A stretch of DNA of 37,195 bases from Bdellovibrionota bacterium (lineage in GTDB: Bacteria > Bdellovibrionota > Bdellovibrionia > Bdellovibrionales > JAEYZS01), in NCBI GenBank assembly GCA_963169515.1, contig CAUJEF010000096.1, positions 1 through 37,195 of the forward strand, in the 5' to 3' direction. Below the pieces are notes generated by a model, which ran no database searches, was not told the origin of the DNA, and saw only the letters and a list, made by a program, of their open reading frames with translations. The first letter of the stretch is position 1. The number at the start of each line of letters is the position of its first letter. The translations under genes were made by a program, and so were the position numbers. Positions 20,601-29,925 of the stretch are shown here, in pieces.

Positions 20601-21763
20601 GGAGCAAGTTGCGCGTATGTCGCGGGGTTAATTAACATCTCTCGCAGGCTGTCGAACACCCTTGGATTTGAGGGATATTCGGTCATAAATTTATTAATGT
20701 TTATAAGCGTGAGGGCAACGGCAAAGCCGGCCGAATTCATGCTGTAAACAGAGCCATGCTTTGCAAACCCATTTAACAGTCGTTCGACATAAGCAGTCTT
20801 TTCAGACGCGGTCATCCGCGGGTCGGGCTCTTGATTAAATTGCCAGCGCTGGTTTTTTCCTGCGCTACTTGAGCTTGGTTTTGATTTCACTAAAGACCTG
20901 TTATGTGCAATCGCCTGTGGAGGAGAAGGCTTTCCAGAATACATTTCCTCAATTAACTTTTTGGACTCGTCCGGATATTTTTTTATCAAACTTTCGAGAT
21001 AATTTATTTTTTGGGTGCTGTCTTCGAATTGCTTCAGTCGAGCGCCATTTTCATACTTGTATAACAAATAATCCATAAGAACCGAAAAACGTTCAATTAT
21101 AAGATCCGTTCTTCCGTTGGCGGTAAGAAAACCGCGGGCGCTTATTCCCTTGTCGGTTTGGGCTTTTAAGTTATCGAGTACGGCAATAGCATCTTTGTAA
21201 ATTTGATTTCTAAAGTCTGGGTTTTCACCAAAAAAAGTTTTTGCATTCAATTCGGGCTTAATGTTTGACGATTTTTGATTGTTTGCTTCCGTCTTTTTTG
21301 GATCAGATTTTTTTATCGATTCGCCTTGAATTCTTGCGTATTCTTTTTTTAGGGAATCAACATAGTTTAAAAGTTCGGTGAGCTGCTTCTTAGAATTAAG
21401 ATCCTTTATGGTCTTCCAAACATATACCCGTTGTGATTCGGGACTGCTATAAAGCCGAAAAGCTCCCCTTTTTGAACTATAAAAATAGCTTGAGAGGATG
21501 CTCGTGGTTCTTGATAGGATCCATCCTCCGTCTGAAAGAGTTCGGACACGCGCCTCAGATTCTTTTTTGCTTAAATTTTTAATATATTCTTTGATGGCGT
21601 TCGCGTTTGATTTGTAATCAGTACTTGTGCCCAAAAGGTCTGTTGCCTTCTTATTTGGATCCCCTGGGTATTCAATATACTCACCCAACACAGGATCAAG
21701 AGCCGAATGTGCAGAGGTACTAAAAAAAACTACGAATGCTAAGGCTGTAAATATACTTTTCAT
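17657..21763 (-). CDS. Very large secreted or envelope protein of unknown function (1368 aa)
   Basis: Single long ORF; signal peptide MKSIFTALAFVVFFSTSAHSA; internal hydrophobic segments (ISGLFMVPVAISQMIG; MIFFTGAQV; ISGAMTAFFMLYDVV). Confidence 0.85.
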   Translation of the reverse strand: MKSIFTALAFVVFFSTSAHSALDPVLGEYIEYPGDPNKKATDLLGTSTDYKSNANAIKEYIKNLSKKESEARVRTLSDGGWILSRTTSILSSYFYSSKRGAFRLYSSPESQRVYVWKTIKDLNSKKQLTELLNYVDSLKKEYARIQGESIKKSDPKKTEANNQKSSNIKPELNAKTFFGENPDFRNQIYKDAIAVLDNLKAQTDKGISARGFLTANGRTDLIIERFSVLMDYLLYKYENGARLKQFEDSTQKINYLESLIKKYPDESKKLIEEMYSGKPSPPQAIAHNRSLVKSKPSSSSAGKNQRWQFNQEPDPRMTASEKTAYVERLLNGFAKHGSVYSMNSAGFAVALTLININKFMTEYPSNPRVFDSLREMLINPATYAQLAPFHYLQMKYDAKFGEMGKTASAMRSTLGLNMFDAVGMSDLARRSGKLLWASTKISGLFMVPVAISQMIGRFSNVAYACYQIQYNKERISTIEYKQFGGICADGYFNQWLKSETAQQFVVDMHNTFWTGMIFFTGAQVYDDLKNSEVGKNLKNKFRNKIRILKGGTSLPATAKDVEMINQALKDTKLSKTLLIQTTKGTGGSTALKFILRFGRISGAMTAFFMLYDVVDYKLGIGTATAQTISARILDHDYGKLTRTLSACLPYYGLTTKYSLPPDCQGTEILSQLEKFRADQEMWHNKITARTREAFINWVIYYNELVNRYSAAKNFYRDLVWQIQKARQLNIKLPVIEKNNKMFSQFYSLFDWSQKNLNKYETLPFLKTDAYFRLSPDITDAPVIDKIQKLSRASQAEPYKKISSNYLKDAEFTQGKLNETQILSMKMQPKIVGLVSQVLENEVRIRKNLDSKTIQKLHEYIIAFRSKKQSDVAKALFDLNYEASLYQERCGQKVREENPLRVALENTMFSVIANYQTATPFDKANVDGWLDKQLRLEPLCRETEYFSSTQSNLGPDNRCIFEEVRQALYGNGYDERSKLFSAGAPVGPGGAFAEDYEVYLRINGVDASTRDQHFHGRDTKSMIEYLLLSMVCGPDNDWFNDKNDNLLPDKTIYDDRGWKGRMDLPRITKGPSTPEICQRKVPNSFQQLIHNYHMDAPMSYIYRENNPFPFRVEIDTLSLYYPFESDGKTYASIMDYIYQNFDSRFLGKLDFDTWWQQTMEPRYAKLLDAAYKEFKTDILEKEYYPLLHDKAIHNEKIYAIMLGNAMGRLKVKIPLGVLPAIREEVTFYFDAILEPLYDSLYRRNDLLGKENYLQAKKDLLDQLNILFLIAHKADSKDLKLEREILKNAIENLNYLFGIGVSEEAEGQQENPYYLHYDDSLIHSTIDSAANTGIISKAIIRQTLQNIERAALSAAEAQTMANMFLSEGRD

Positions 21764-21907
21764 CTCGAAATCTAATTAGAGCAATCCAAATGCCATTTTT
21801 GATGTTTTAAAGAGAAGGTAAGTGGTTGTTTGGTTTAAAAAATACTTCTTTTTGAGGGCGGCTTATTTTGGGCAGACAATGTTTAAAGTGTAAACAAATT
21901 GTAAACA

Positions 21908-21945
21908 TAAAAAAACCTCGAATAGCAACAATTCGAGGTCTTTGT
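21908..21945 (-). terminator. Rho-independent terminator for the 21956-22624 gene
   Basis: Stem CCTCGAAT...ATTCGAGG (21916-21923 / 21931-21938), 7-nt loop, T-run on the minus strand (A-run 21909-21915 on +). Confidence 0.88.
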
Positions 21946-21955
21946 TTTTTAAAGA

Positions 21956-22624
21956 TTAAGCGCAATTTGCAATAAGTGCTGTGACAAATTGTTCAACGGT
22001 CAGTTTAGAGCGAGTGTCTTTCAAGTATTGTTGCACGGATGCCCTAATTGCTTCGGCTAAAATAGATCCTGAAATCGTTCCATCTTTACTTAAAGAATTT
22101 GTTTTTGATGCCATCACTTGAATGCGCGTGTTGAGAAGGCTTTGTAGACGAATAAATCCCTTTAGGTTCGAACCACCCCAACCAGATAGATTGCTGAGTT
22201 TTTCGCCAGAGGCAAGAACGTCCATGACTTGTTTTGCGGTTATATTGCTAACAACTGACGAGTTACACTCATCCGTGCAGCCCGCAGATAAAATAAGCGC
22301 GTAAACTCTGTTTGCAAGAAGAGTGGTTAGTTCTGGCTTTGATAAGCCTTGTGGAAGCTTTCCAGAGTTAAATGATTCGCTGATTCCTTTGAAGGCATTT
22401 TCAAGTGTTATTTCTGTAATTCGCCCGCTATTAACGGCTTCAGATAACGCCCTTGCAACTGTGATGTCGCCCTTAAGCGGTGTCTGGGCGGCCAAAGTTT
22501 CAATCGTGCTGAAACCTGGGATTTCAGTTACAGGTCGCGTTGCTGTTCGTCCACCAACGGCAAGTGCTGCTGATGATACGACTGATAGTGCTAGTAAGCT
22601 AGCAAGGAACCCTTTAGTTTTCAT
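21956..22624 (-). CDS. Secreted hypothetical protein
   Basis: 222-aa ORF with signal peptide MKTKGFLASLLALSVVSSAALA; terminator directly downstream. Confidence 0.75.
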   Translation of the reverse strand: MKTKGFLASLLALSVVSSAALAVGGRTATRPVTEIPGFSTIETLAAQTPLKGDITVARALSEAVNSGRITEITLENAFKGISESFNSGKLPQGLSKPELTTLLANRVYALILSAGCTDECNSSVVSNITAKQVMDVLASGEKLSNLSGWGGSNLKGFIRLQSLLNTRIQVMASKTNSLSKDGTISGSILAEAIRASVQQYLKDTRSKLTVEQFVTALIANCA

Positions 22625-23044
22625 GTTAACTCCTGGTCAAAGTTTCTTAACTTTTTATAATAAATCCGCTGACCTGCGATACATAAAACCCATTAAATGA
22701 ATTTTTTCTAGTACGGTAGACCAGCACAACGGGCGTTTAAAATGCAAATCAAATGCCCAAATCAGCTGGGGGTAATTTTAAATAGGGCGGGTACGCAAGT
22801 GCATTTTGCGATATTGAAGGGGGGCTTTGTTGGGGCAAATTGACTTTTATTTAATCTAATCAATAGCTTATTCAGACGCCTGATCTTTTCTTAGCAGGGA
22901 CCCTTTTAGGCCAAAATATGCTTTCCTTAAGTCTGTGACAGGGAAAGCCATAAGCTATTAGAATCTTTGATTTTTTTTGTATTCGTTTCTAAAATAGAAG
23001 GCTCGTTAATAAAAATCCCAATAGGGGGCTTTGAGGAGCATTCA

Positions 23045-23632
23045 ATGAAATATTTTATCTTAGTTTTTTCAGCGCTTGTATTATCAAGTTGCGGACCAAA
23101 GGGTTTCGTAAAAGGGGAATATGACGACGTAGAAAATGAAAATTTAATGAACGATCAGTGGTCAGAAACCGATATGCAAAATGCTGTTAAGGCCTTGGTT
23201 GATAGCCTGATTCAGCATCAGTCTATAGCGGGTGCTTCACGTCCCCCACTTGTGATGGTAACCAAATTACAAAACAAAACGAGCGAGCACATAGATACTC
23301 AAAACATTATGGATATGATTCGCGTTGAGCTTACGAATAGAGGAAAAGTACAGTTCGTAGATAAAGAGGCCCGTGAAGATGTGGCGGATGAATATGATTA
23401 CCAGTCTTCTGGCATGGTGAATGAAAACACGAAAAAAGGTCCGGGGGGTCAGTTGGGCGCGGACTATATCTTAAACGGACGATTGGATTCGATCACTCAA
23501 GAAGTTGGAAACAAAAAAACCGTTTATTACAAACTGACGTTGAATCTTACGAATTTGAAAACAAACGTCATTGTTTGGACAAACTACAAACAACTGCGTA
23601 AGAAATTTAAAAAGCGTTCGGTTGATATTTGA
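23045..23632 (+). CDS. lpoB: LpoB-like penicillin-binding protein activator lipoprotein
   Basis: Lipobox LVLSSC; PPLVMVTKLQNKTSEHIDTQNIMDMIRVELTNRGKVQFVD, LGADYILNGRLDSITQEVGNKKTVYYKLTLNLTNLKTNVIVWTNYKQLRK; preceded by SD (GAGGAG). Confidence 0.85.
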   Translation: MKYFILVFSALVLSSCGPKGFVKGEYDDVENENLMNDQWSETDMQNAVKALVDSLIQHQSIAGASRPPLVMVTKLQNKTSEHIDTQNIMDMIRVELTNRGKVQFVDKEAREDVADEYDYQSSGMVNENTKKGPGGQLGADYILNGRLDSITQEVGNKKTVYYKLTLNLTNLKTNVIVWTNYKQLRKKFKKRSVDI

Positions 23633-24870
23633 TTAAAAAACAAAGACAAGCCGTGCGCTCAGTTCTTTTATTTCTTTTTTTATTCGCCTCAGGCTGTTCG
23701 ACATTTTCTAAAACCGCCAGCAAAACGAATCGGTTAATTTATCAGCGTGAATTTTTAAAGGCAGCAGAACAGTTAAGACCGCTCGCCGAGACAAATTCTG
23801 ACGATCAATTGGTGTATTTGCTTGAATATGGAACGGCTCTTCATTACGCGGGAAAGTATGGAGAGAGTAACCATGCGTTTTTAAGGGCCGACAAATTAAG
23901 TGAAATTCAAGATTATACTAGCCTGTCCCGAGAGGCCGGGTCCCTTTTGTTGAATGAAGGTATGGTCCAGTATAAGGGCGATGACTACGAAAAGGTTTTG
24001 ATCAATGCTTATTTGGCAATGAATTATTTGTTTTTGGGGGAGCTCGATGACGCCGTTGTGGAAGCCCGCCGCTTAAATGAAAAGCTTCGAAAATATAAAC
24101 AAGAGGCAAAAAGAAATTACCAGCAAAATGCATTTGCCCGATATCTTTCGGCGATGGCGTGGGAAGATCAAAGAAACTGGGACAGCGCCTACATCGATTA
24201 CAAAAATACGTATGATTTAACGGGTGGATTTAAGCTTTTAGAGCAAGATTTGATTCGGGCGGCAAAGCGTGCGAGTCGGTCAGAGGACTACTACAAATGG
24301 AAAAGTCAGTTTGGCCAAGATATAGAGCCGAGTTCTTTAAAACCGAACTATGGCGAAATCGTATTAATATATGAGCAAGGGAATGGGCCTCGCAAACAAC
24401 CTAATCCAGAATTTATTCGGGTCCCAAAACTGTATCCACAGCCAAGCCGCGGAACCCGCGCAAGGCTTTCCATCGACGGGATTGGGGAGTTTGACACAGG
24501 CCTTGTTTACAATATTGAAACCGTTGCGATCCAGACATTGGATGATGCGTATGCCGGTCTGATTGCAAAGCGAATGGCAGGCGTCGCGGCTAAAGCGGTC
24601 GTTGCGGACCAAGTTCGACAAAAAAATAAATTACTTGGAAACCTGCTTTGGATCGGTCTAAACCTAGCAGACCAGGCGGATCTGCGCCAATGGTCCACTC
24701 TTCCGGAAACTCTACAGGTGGCGCGGGCTTGGGTGCCTGCAGGGCACTATACAATTCGTGTCCGCACCTTCGATCATTTTGGCGAACCGACGGGTGAAGA
24801 TATGCCCCCACAGACTTTAAAGGTGTCGCCCAAAAGAAAAACATTTGTAAATTGGCGTTCATTTCAATAG
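23629..24870 (+). CDS. COG3014-like TPR lipoprotein
   Basis: Lipobox FASGC; TPR-like N-terminal half; GNGPRKQPNPEFIRVPKLYP; directly downstream of lpoB, a common pairing. Confidence 0.75.
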   Translation: MIKKQRQAVRSVLLFLFLFASGCSTFSKTASKTNRLIYQREFLKAAEQLRPLAETNSDDQLVYLLEYGTALHYAGKYGESNHAFLRADKLSEIQDYTSLSREAGSLLLNEGMVQYKGDDYEKVLINAYLAMNYLFLGELDDAVVEARRLNEKLRKYKQEAKRNYQQNAFARYLSAMAWEDQRNWDSAYIDYKNTYDLTGGFKLLEQDLIRAAKRASRSEDYYKWKSQFGQDIEPSSLKPNYGEIVLIYEQGNGPRKQPNPEFIRVPKLYPQPSRGTRARLSIDGIGEFDTGLVYNIETVAIQTLDDAYAGLIAKRMAGVAAKAVVADQVRQKNKLLGNLLWIGLNLADQADLRQWSTLPETLQVARAWVPAGHYTIRVRTFDHFGEPTGEDMPPQTLKVSPKRKTFVNWRSFQ

Positions 24871-24877
24871 TCTAAAA

Positions 24878-27013
24878 ATGAATATGCCTCACTTGTACAT
24901 ACAGTTCCTGTGGCTTGCGATTTTGTACATTTCTGGTTGTGCAACCGGATACGCAAATAATCGTCCATTGACTCCAGATGAAAATGCTTGGCGAAAAACA
25001 TACCTTGAGGCTTCGGCAGCTCTTGAGTCTCAACCGAAGATAGCATGTAAAAAGTTTTTATCTCTTGCAGGATCAAGTCCGGCAGAGGGCCTATCGGAAC
25101 TCGTTAGCTTGCGAGTAATGCAGGCGTGTGGGTCATCAGAGGACCCACTGGCAATTGTTTCTAGAAATTGGCTCAAGGCTGAGGCCATGAAGCTCGGTTT
25201 TAAAACTATGAAGCAAGATTACAAGCGAGTGATCAGCTATCTAAAAACGGAAGAAGCTTTACCGCTGGGTGAAAATTTGCGTTTGGTTTATAAGGAGAAA
25301 AAGGCTCTTGCAAAGAAAGCCTTGGCGTGGGCAAAGGCGGCTAACGACAAGATTGCCGTTGACGAAATACTAAGACTTGCGCCGACGCTTTATATAGATG
25401 CAAACATCAAAGTTCCAGAGGACAAAGTATTAGAAATCGCAAATGATCTACGGACAGAGCGGAGGTTTTTAGAGGCGCGAGCCTATTACAAAAAATGGAT
25501 TGAACTGGCTCAAAAAAAGCTAGACACGACAGAAGACTACGATGAAAAACTGTTCGAGTACGCAAAAATTTATAGCGCAAAAATGGGCATACGCAATGTT
25601 TATAAGTTAGAAAACAACAAGCCACAATCTGTTGTAGAAACAGGTCGCCTTCGCAAATACTTTGAAGATGCTTACAAAAAAATCCCGGAGCCAGAAATAC
25701 TAAAATTTTATCATGATGCCGCCCTTCAATACGTGCGCGACCTTTGGACGGTTGAATCAACAGAGAAAGCCGAAGCCCAATTGGACAGGGCCATACAGTT
25801 TCTCGACGGAAAATATTCCTTGGCTCAAATGTATTGGCTAAAAGGACGAATTGCTCAAGAGAAACAAGAGTTCGAAAAGGCGTCAGAGTATTTTAAGGCC
25901 GGGCTTGGCCAATCTTCGGATAAAGAATTTACGATCGACCTTTCTTGGAATTATGCATGGAACGAATACAAGCTTTCACATTTTGAACACGTTGTTACAG
26001 AGCTGAACCGCCTTAAAGCCGAAGCCGAAAACCAAGCAAACTTTAGTGTTTATTTTAAAGCCACCCACTGGTTGGGGCGAGTTTATGAAAAGCTGGGTGA
26101 AAAGGGCAAAGCCATAAATGAATATGAAGACGGGGTGGAAAACAATACGTTCGGATACTACGGATTTTTGTCCTTCGTTCGAATGATCGAAATGAAAGAG
26201 CTGAGCCTTTCTGATTTGCCAATACACTTGGCGCCAGATGATAACCTGATCCATGACAAATTAAACACGGGCTATTGGTTAGCGTTGATCAATGAACACG
26301 ATGTCGTTTCAAGATATATTGTCGATTTTTGGTTACGGCTCGAGCAAAGCGAAAAAACATTACCAATTATCGAGTCTGTTTTGAATTTGTGTGACTTGGC
26401 ACAAACCTTTGAGCCAGGGCAAAGAATTATGGTTGAGCTTGACAATGCAACTCGCAAAAAACTGTTTGAAAAAAGCGCGCGGTGGTATTTTTCGACCCCA
26501 TATTTTGATGAGGTTGATAAACAGTCTGAGCGGTTTGGCGTTGATTATGAATATACATACGCGATCATGCGGCAAGAATCGTTATTCAATGAAAAAGCGC
26601 GGAGTGTTGCCGACGCGTTTGGGCTTTTGCAAATTTTGCCGCGGGTTGCAGAAATTGAATCTCCGCAAATCGGCGTCAATTACAAAAACCCAGAAGATTT
26701 ATACAAACCAGAGGTCAATATCCCACTGGGGGTTTTTTATCTGTCCAAGCAACGAAAGATTTTTGAAGGCTCGTGGGTTTTGACCGCCGCAAGCTACAAT
26801 GCCGGAGAGGCTGTTGTTAAAAACTGGATTGAGACGCGTTTTAACGGAAACACCCTGGAGTTTATGGAAGATATTCCTTATGCGGAGACACAAAACTATA
26901 CAAAACTGATCTTCAGAAATTATTCTTTCTACATTTTGCTCAATTCGACTTATGACAACCAAACAAAGCTCAATAAAATCGCTAATTATTTCAAGGTACC
27001 CACTCACTTTTAG
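24878..27013 (+). CDS. slt: Soluble lytic transglycosylase (Slt70-like) lipoprotein
   Basis: Lipobox YISGC; helical repeats; SLT domain YTYAIMRQESLFNEKARSVADAFGLLQILP, GVFYLSKQRKIFEGSWVLTAASYNAGEAVV, ETQNYTKLIFRNYSFY. Confidence 0.92.
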   Translation: MNMPHLYIQFLWLAILYISGCATGYANNRPLTPDENAWRKTYLEASAALESQPKIACKKFLSLAGSSPAEGLSELVSLRVMQACGSSEDPLAIVSRNWLKAEAMKLGFKTMKQDYKRVISYLKTEEALPLGENLRLVYKEKKALAKKALAWAKAANDKIAVDEILRLAPTLYIDANIKVPEDKVLEIANDLRTERRFLEARAYYKKWIELAQKKLDTTEDYDEKLFEYAKIYSAKMGIRNVYKLENNKPQSVVETGRLRKYFEDAYKKIPEPEILKFYHDAALQYVRDLWTVESTEKAEAQLDRAIQFLDGKYSLAQMYWLKGRIAQEKQEFEKASEYFKAGLGQSSDKEFTIDLSWNYAWNEYKLSHFEHVVTELNRLKAEAENQANFSVYFKATHWLGRVYEKLGEKGKAINEYEDGVENNTFGYYGFLSFVRMIEMKELSLSDLPIHLAPDDNLIHDKLNTGYWLALINEHDVVSRYIVDFWLRLEQSEKTLPIIESVLNLCDLAQTFEPGQRIMVELDNATRKKLFEKSARWYFSTPYFDEVDKQSERFGVDYEYTYAIMRQESLFNEKARSVADAFGLLQILPRVAEIESPQIGVNYKNPEDLYKPEVNIPLGVFYLSKQRKIFEGSWVLTAASYNAGEAVVKNWIETRFNGNTLEFMEDIPYAETQNYTKLIFRNYSFYILLNSTYDNQTKLNKIANYFKVPTHF

Positions 27014-27067
27014 CGTAACGGCGCAGCAATTTATGCTGCGCCGTTACGCCAAAAGTGAGTGGGTACC
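26995..27067. repeat. Long near-perfect nested inverted repeat (MITE/REP-like), overlapping the slt stop codon; possibly also a terminator
   Basis: 34-nt arms GGTACCCACTCACTTTT(A/G)GCGTAACGGCGCAGCA with one mismatch and loop ATTTA; T6 run immediately after. Confidence 0.93.
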
Positions 27068-27122
27068 TTTTTTCTTCCATATTTCATAGTCCTCGCATAG
27101 ACATCTTTTTTTAGGGGGGGAC

Positions 27123-29216
27123 ATGATTCAAAAGCTTTTTGCAACACTAACGATGTTTCTTTTCGCACTATCTTCGTCGGCAAGCGAGATAGCGCCCAAT
27201 CTCATAAAAGCAGGAAGTCCCAACTTAAAAAAGAAGCTTGGTAACAGCCCATTTGAAGTCACTACGGCAAAGCAAGTAAAATCCGTGGGGAGGTTTTCGT
27301 TTGATGGCGGAATAGCGGGTGAGGTTGTCGCTAAAAACCCAGAGTCGCTTATCTTGGGTTATCCAATGGACCTTTTAAAAAAAGAAAGCGTTTTTGGTGG
27401 GGTTATCACCAGAGTTTCCAACAAAGATAACGAAAATTTAGGCGGATTGAAACTTTCCGATTTAACACCAATACATATCAAAACAGACCTTGAAAAGGAT
27501 CCTTCAGGGGCTTTGTTTTTGGTTCTCAAAGGTTGCGCGATCAATTGCAACGAGAGCTCGCCCGATGAAATGTTAATTGGGTTTCCAGTCGTAAGTGTGG
27601 ATGAAATTAATAAACGCGTTTATGTGGATCTTGCACAAGTAGGTAAAGAGCTTGATATCGTTGGGATGCTTGGCGCAGCCGAATATTTTAATTTAGAACA
27701 CGTTCAATCGAACACCGTTGGCTTTGACTTTAGCAATAACACATTGATTTTTGACGTTGAGTCCCAATACAACATTGTTGGTAAAACAGAAGGGGACCTC
27801 AGGCCGCTTGATCAACAGAGCACAATGGTTGCGCGCTATTATTTAAAGCTGAACCCAAAAGAAACTCCGGGTTTTGAACCGCGAACCCCAACAAATGAGG
27901 TCGGGTTTTTCACAACATTTCGATCGGAAAAAGAAAAAATCACGCGGTTTCATGCAGCGGCGAATGAACCAATAAAATACTTTATTAAAAATGTGCCGAA
28001 AGAATACCAGGCGCCATTTGCAAAGTCGTTTGATGAATGGAATCGAACTTTCACAAGCGCAGTAGGCTTTGCGCCATTCGTATACGAGTTTGTGAATCTT
28101 GACGATGCGGATTCTGAAAAGCTTGTTGCTGGCGACATTCGTTATAATGTTGTCGAATGGGATTTAAACAACATTGCATCGTATGGTGGCCTTGGCCCGT
28201 CTATTGCGAACCAAGTAACAGGGCAGAACCTCTCTGCAAATGTATTGATCCAAGGTCCCACGATCGTTAAGTTATACAAACAATGGTTTGGGATCTCAAA
28301 CGACATGGATCGACCTCTGGTAGACACGCTCCATGCGCCATTAATAAAACATAAGATTTCGTTAGGTAAAAAATTGACCTTTCGAATACCGGCAGAAGAT
28401 CCCGCGTTTCAAGATGATCTTGCAAAAAAACTCGACTTCGAAAGAATTCCTGATGGATACACTTACGAACGCTATATGGAAGGGTATTTTCAAGAAATGC
28501 TGTCGCATGAGTTGGGTCACAACATTGGCCTTCGACACAATTTCCGCGGGAATTTAGGGTCAGATGACTCAATGACCGAAGGAAGTGTTTCGCGATCAAT
28601 CATGGAATACCTGGGGCGTGGGTTTCGCTACATTAACAGGATCGCGGCTTATGATGTGATGGCGATTTCATACGGCTATCTTGGGAAGGCGCCAACCGCA
28701 TCAAACTGGTTTTGTACCGACGAAAATGTTCCAAGTGAGAGCAATCTGCTGGGTTCGGCAGAGTGTTCAAGAGACGATGCTACATCTGACCCGATTTCGT
28801 ATTATCAAGATCGACTGACTCGGGCACGCGATCTTATTTCAAATCGCGGGTCTAGTGAGGAGCCTGTTTGGACTCAAGAAGACATATCAAGGGCATTCAA
28901 CGAAGCGGTCGCGGGCCTTGGTGTCTATGCAGCTTCTGCACCATTTACTGCAGATCAGTGGACTAATTTTTTTGGAAAATTGGATCGCCCTCAAGCTCAA
29001 GCAGACGTGCCTGATTATATGGCGGCAAAGATTGACGCTATTATTTGTGACCCCAGTTTAGCAGGCACAATTGCAGAAAAAGCCACACCAGCAGCCAAAG
29101 AAAAGACCGCGGCGAACATTAAAACATTCCAAGAGCAGGCGTCTAAGAAATTGTTAGGCTTTAACGGTCTCTGGGAAGTCTTTAATAAAAAGAACATCAC
29201 TTGCCTTGTGCAATGA
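27123..29216 (+). CDS. Secreted zinc-dependent metalloprotease (metzincin-like)
   Basis: Signal peptide; zinc motif HELGHNIGLRH; downstream SIMEYLGRGFRY as plausible Met-turn region. Confidence 0.88.
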   Translation: MIQKLFATLTMFLFALSSSASEIAPNLIKAGSPNLKKKLGNSPFEVTTAKQVKSVGRFSFDGGIAGEVVAKNPESLILGYPMDLLKKESVFGGVITRVSNKDNENLGGLKLSDLTPIHIKTDLEKDPSGALFLVLKGCAINCNESSPDEMLIGFPVVSVDEINKRVYVDLAQVGKELDIVGMLGAAEYFNLEHVQSNTVGFDFSNNTLIFDVESQYNIVGKTEGDLRPLDQQSTMVARYYLKLNPKETPGFEPRTPTNEVGFFTTFRSEKEKITRFHAAANEPIKYFIKNVPKEYQAPFAKSFDEWNRTFTSAVGFAPFVYEFVNLDDADSEKLVAGDIRYNVVEWDLNNIASYGGLGPSIANQVTGQNLSANVLIQGPTIVKLYKQWFGISNDMDRPLVDTLHAPLIKHKISLGKKLTFRIPAEDPAFQDDLAKKLDFERIPDGYTYERYMEGYFQEMLSHELGHNIGLRHNFRGNLGSDDSMTEGSVSRSIMEYLGRGFRYINRIAAYDVMAISYGYLGKAPTASNWFCTDENVPSESNLLGSAECSRDDATSDPISYYQDRLTRARDLISNRGSSEEPVWTQEDISRAFNEAVAGLGVYAASAPFTADQWTNFFGKLDRPQAQADVPDYMAAKIDAIICDPSLAGTIAEKATPAAKEKTAANIKTFQEQASKKLLGFNGLWEVFNKKNITCLVQ

Positions 29217-29317
29217 GTAAGCATTTAAAAAAATTTTCCATGTCGTTGAAATCCATTGCCTTTGACATTGGATTTTGTATACGTTGCACCATGTTCACTT
29301 TAAGAGGGAGGACTTTA

Positions 29318-29917
29318 ATGTCTAAGTTACTTTTTTCGTTAGTATTCTCATTATCTTTTAATGTTTTTGCTCAAGACGTATTGGCGCCAGAATCAGTACT
29401 GTTGCCGATCGACGGCGCAACGGCGGAAGAAGAAACTCTTTTGTTTGAAGGCGCGTCGAGCGCAAGTTCTGTTTACGATCAAATGAAAGCGCTTTTTGCA
29501 AATGCAAAAGATAAACCTCTTGTTACAGATTTCGATAGAAAAGGTCCAACACAAAAGCGCATTTGTTTTGAAACAAGATCAATCGATCCACAGGTTCAAG
29601 AATTAACAGGCGTGCTTCGATACTCAAAAATAATTCCAGCGATTGAGGATGGCGACGGAGTTATCGTTCCCGAGCGTACAATTGAAAAGATTATGGTTGG
29701 CTTAGGGACAGACATCAGCGCATTTAATAACTGGGTTGAGCTACTGGATGACGGGAGACAATTGATTAGCGTGAATGCTCCTTCGTACAACACGCAGGCA
29801 ACTATTAAACATACCTTCAGAAAATCAGGCAAAAGAATTTACTTCCGTTCAGAAGGAAAATATGGCGATGTCAAAGTTGATTCTTACGGCATTTGCTATG
29901 TTCCGGTAACAGAGTAG
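29318..29917 (+). CDS. Secreted hypothetical protein
   Basis: MSKLLFSLVFSLSFNVFAQD signal peptide with GGGAGG SD upstream; ORF-track start at 29201 is too early. Confidence 0.7.
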   Translation: MSKLLFSLVFSLSFNVFAQDVLAPESVLLPIDGATAEEETLLFEGASSASSVYDQMKALFANAKDKPLVTDFDRKGPTQKRICFETRSIDPQVQELTGVLRYSKIIPAIEDGDGVIVPERTIEKIMVGLGTDISAFNNWVELLDDGRQLISVNAPSYNTQATIKHTFRKSGKRIYFRSEGKYGDVKVDSYGICYVPVTE

Positions 29918-29925
29918 GGGCTGCC

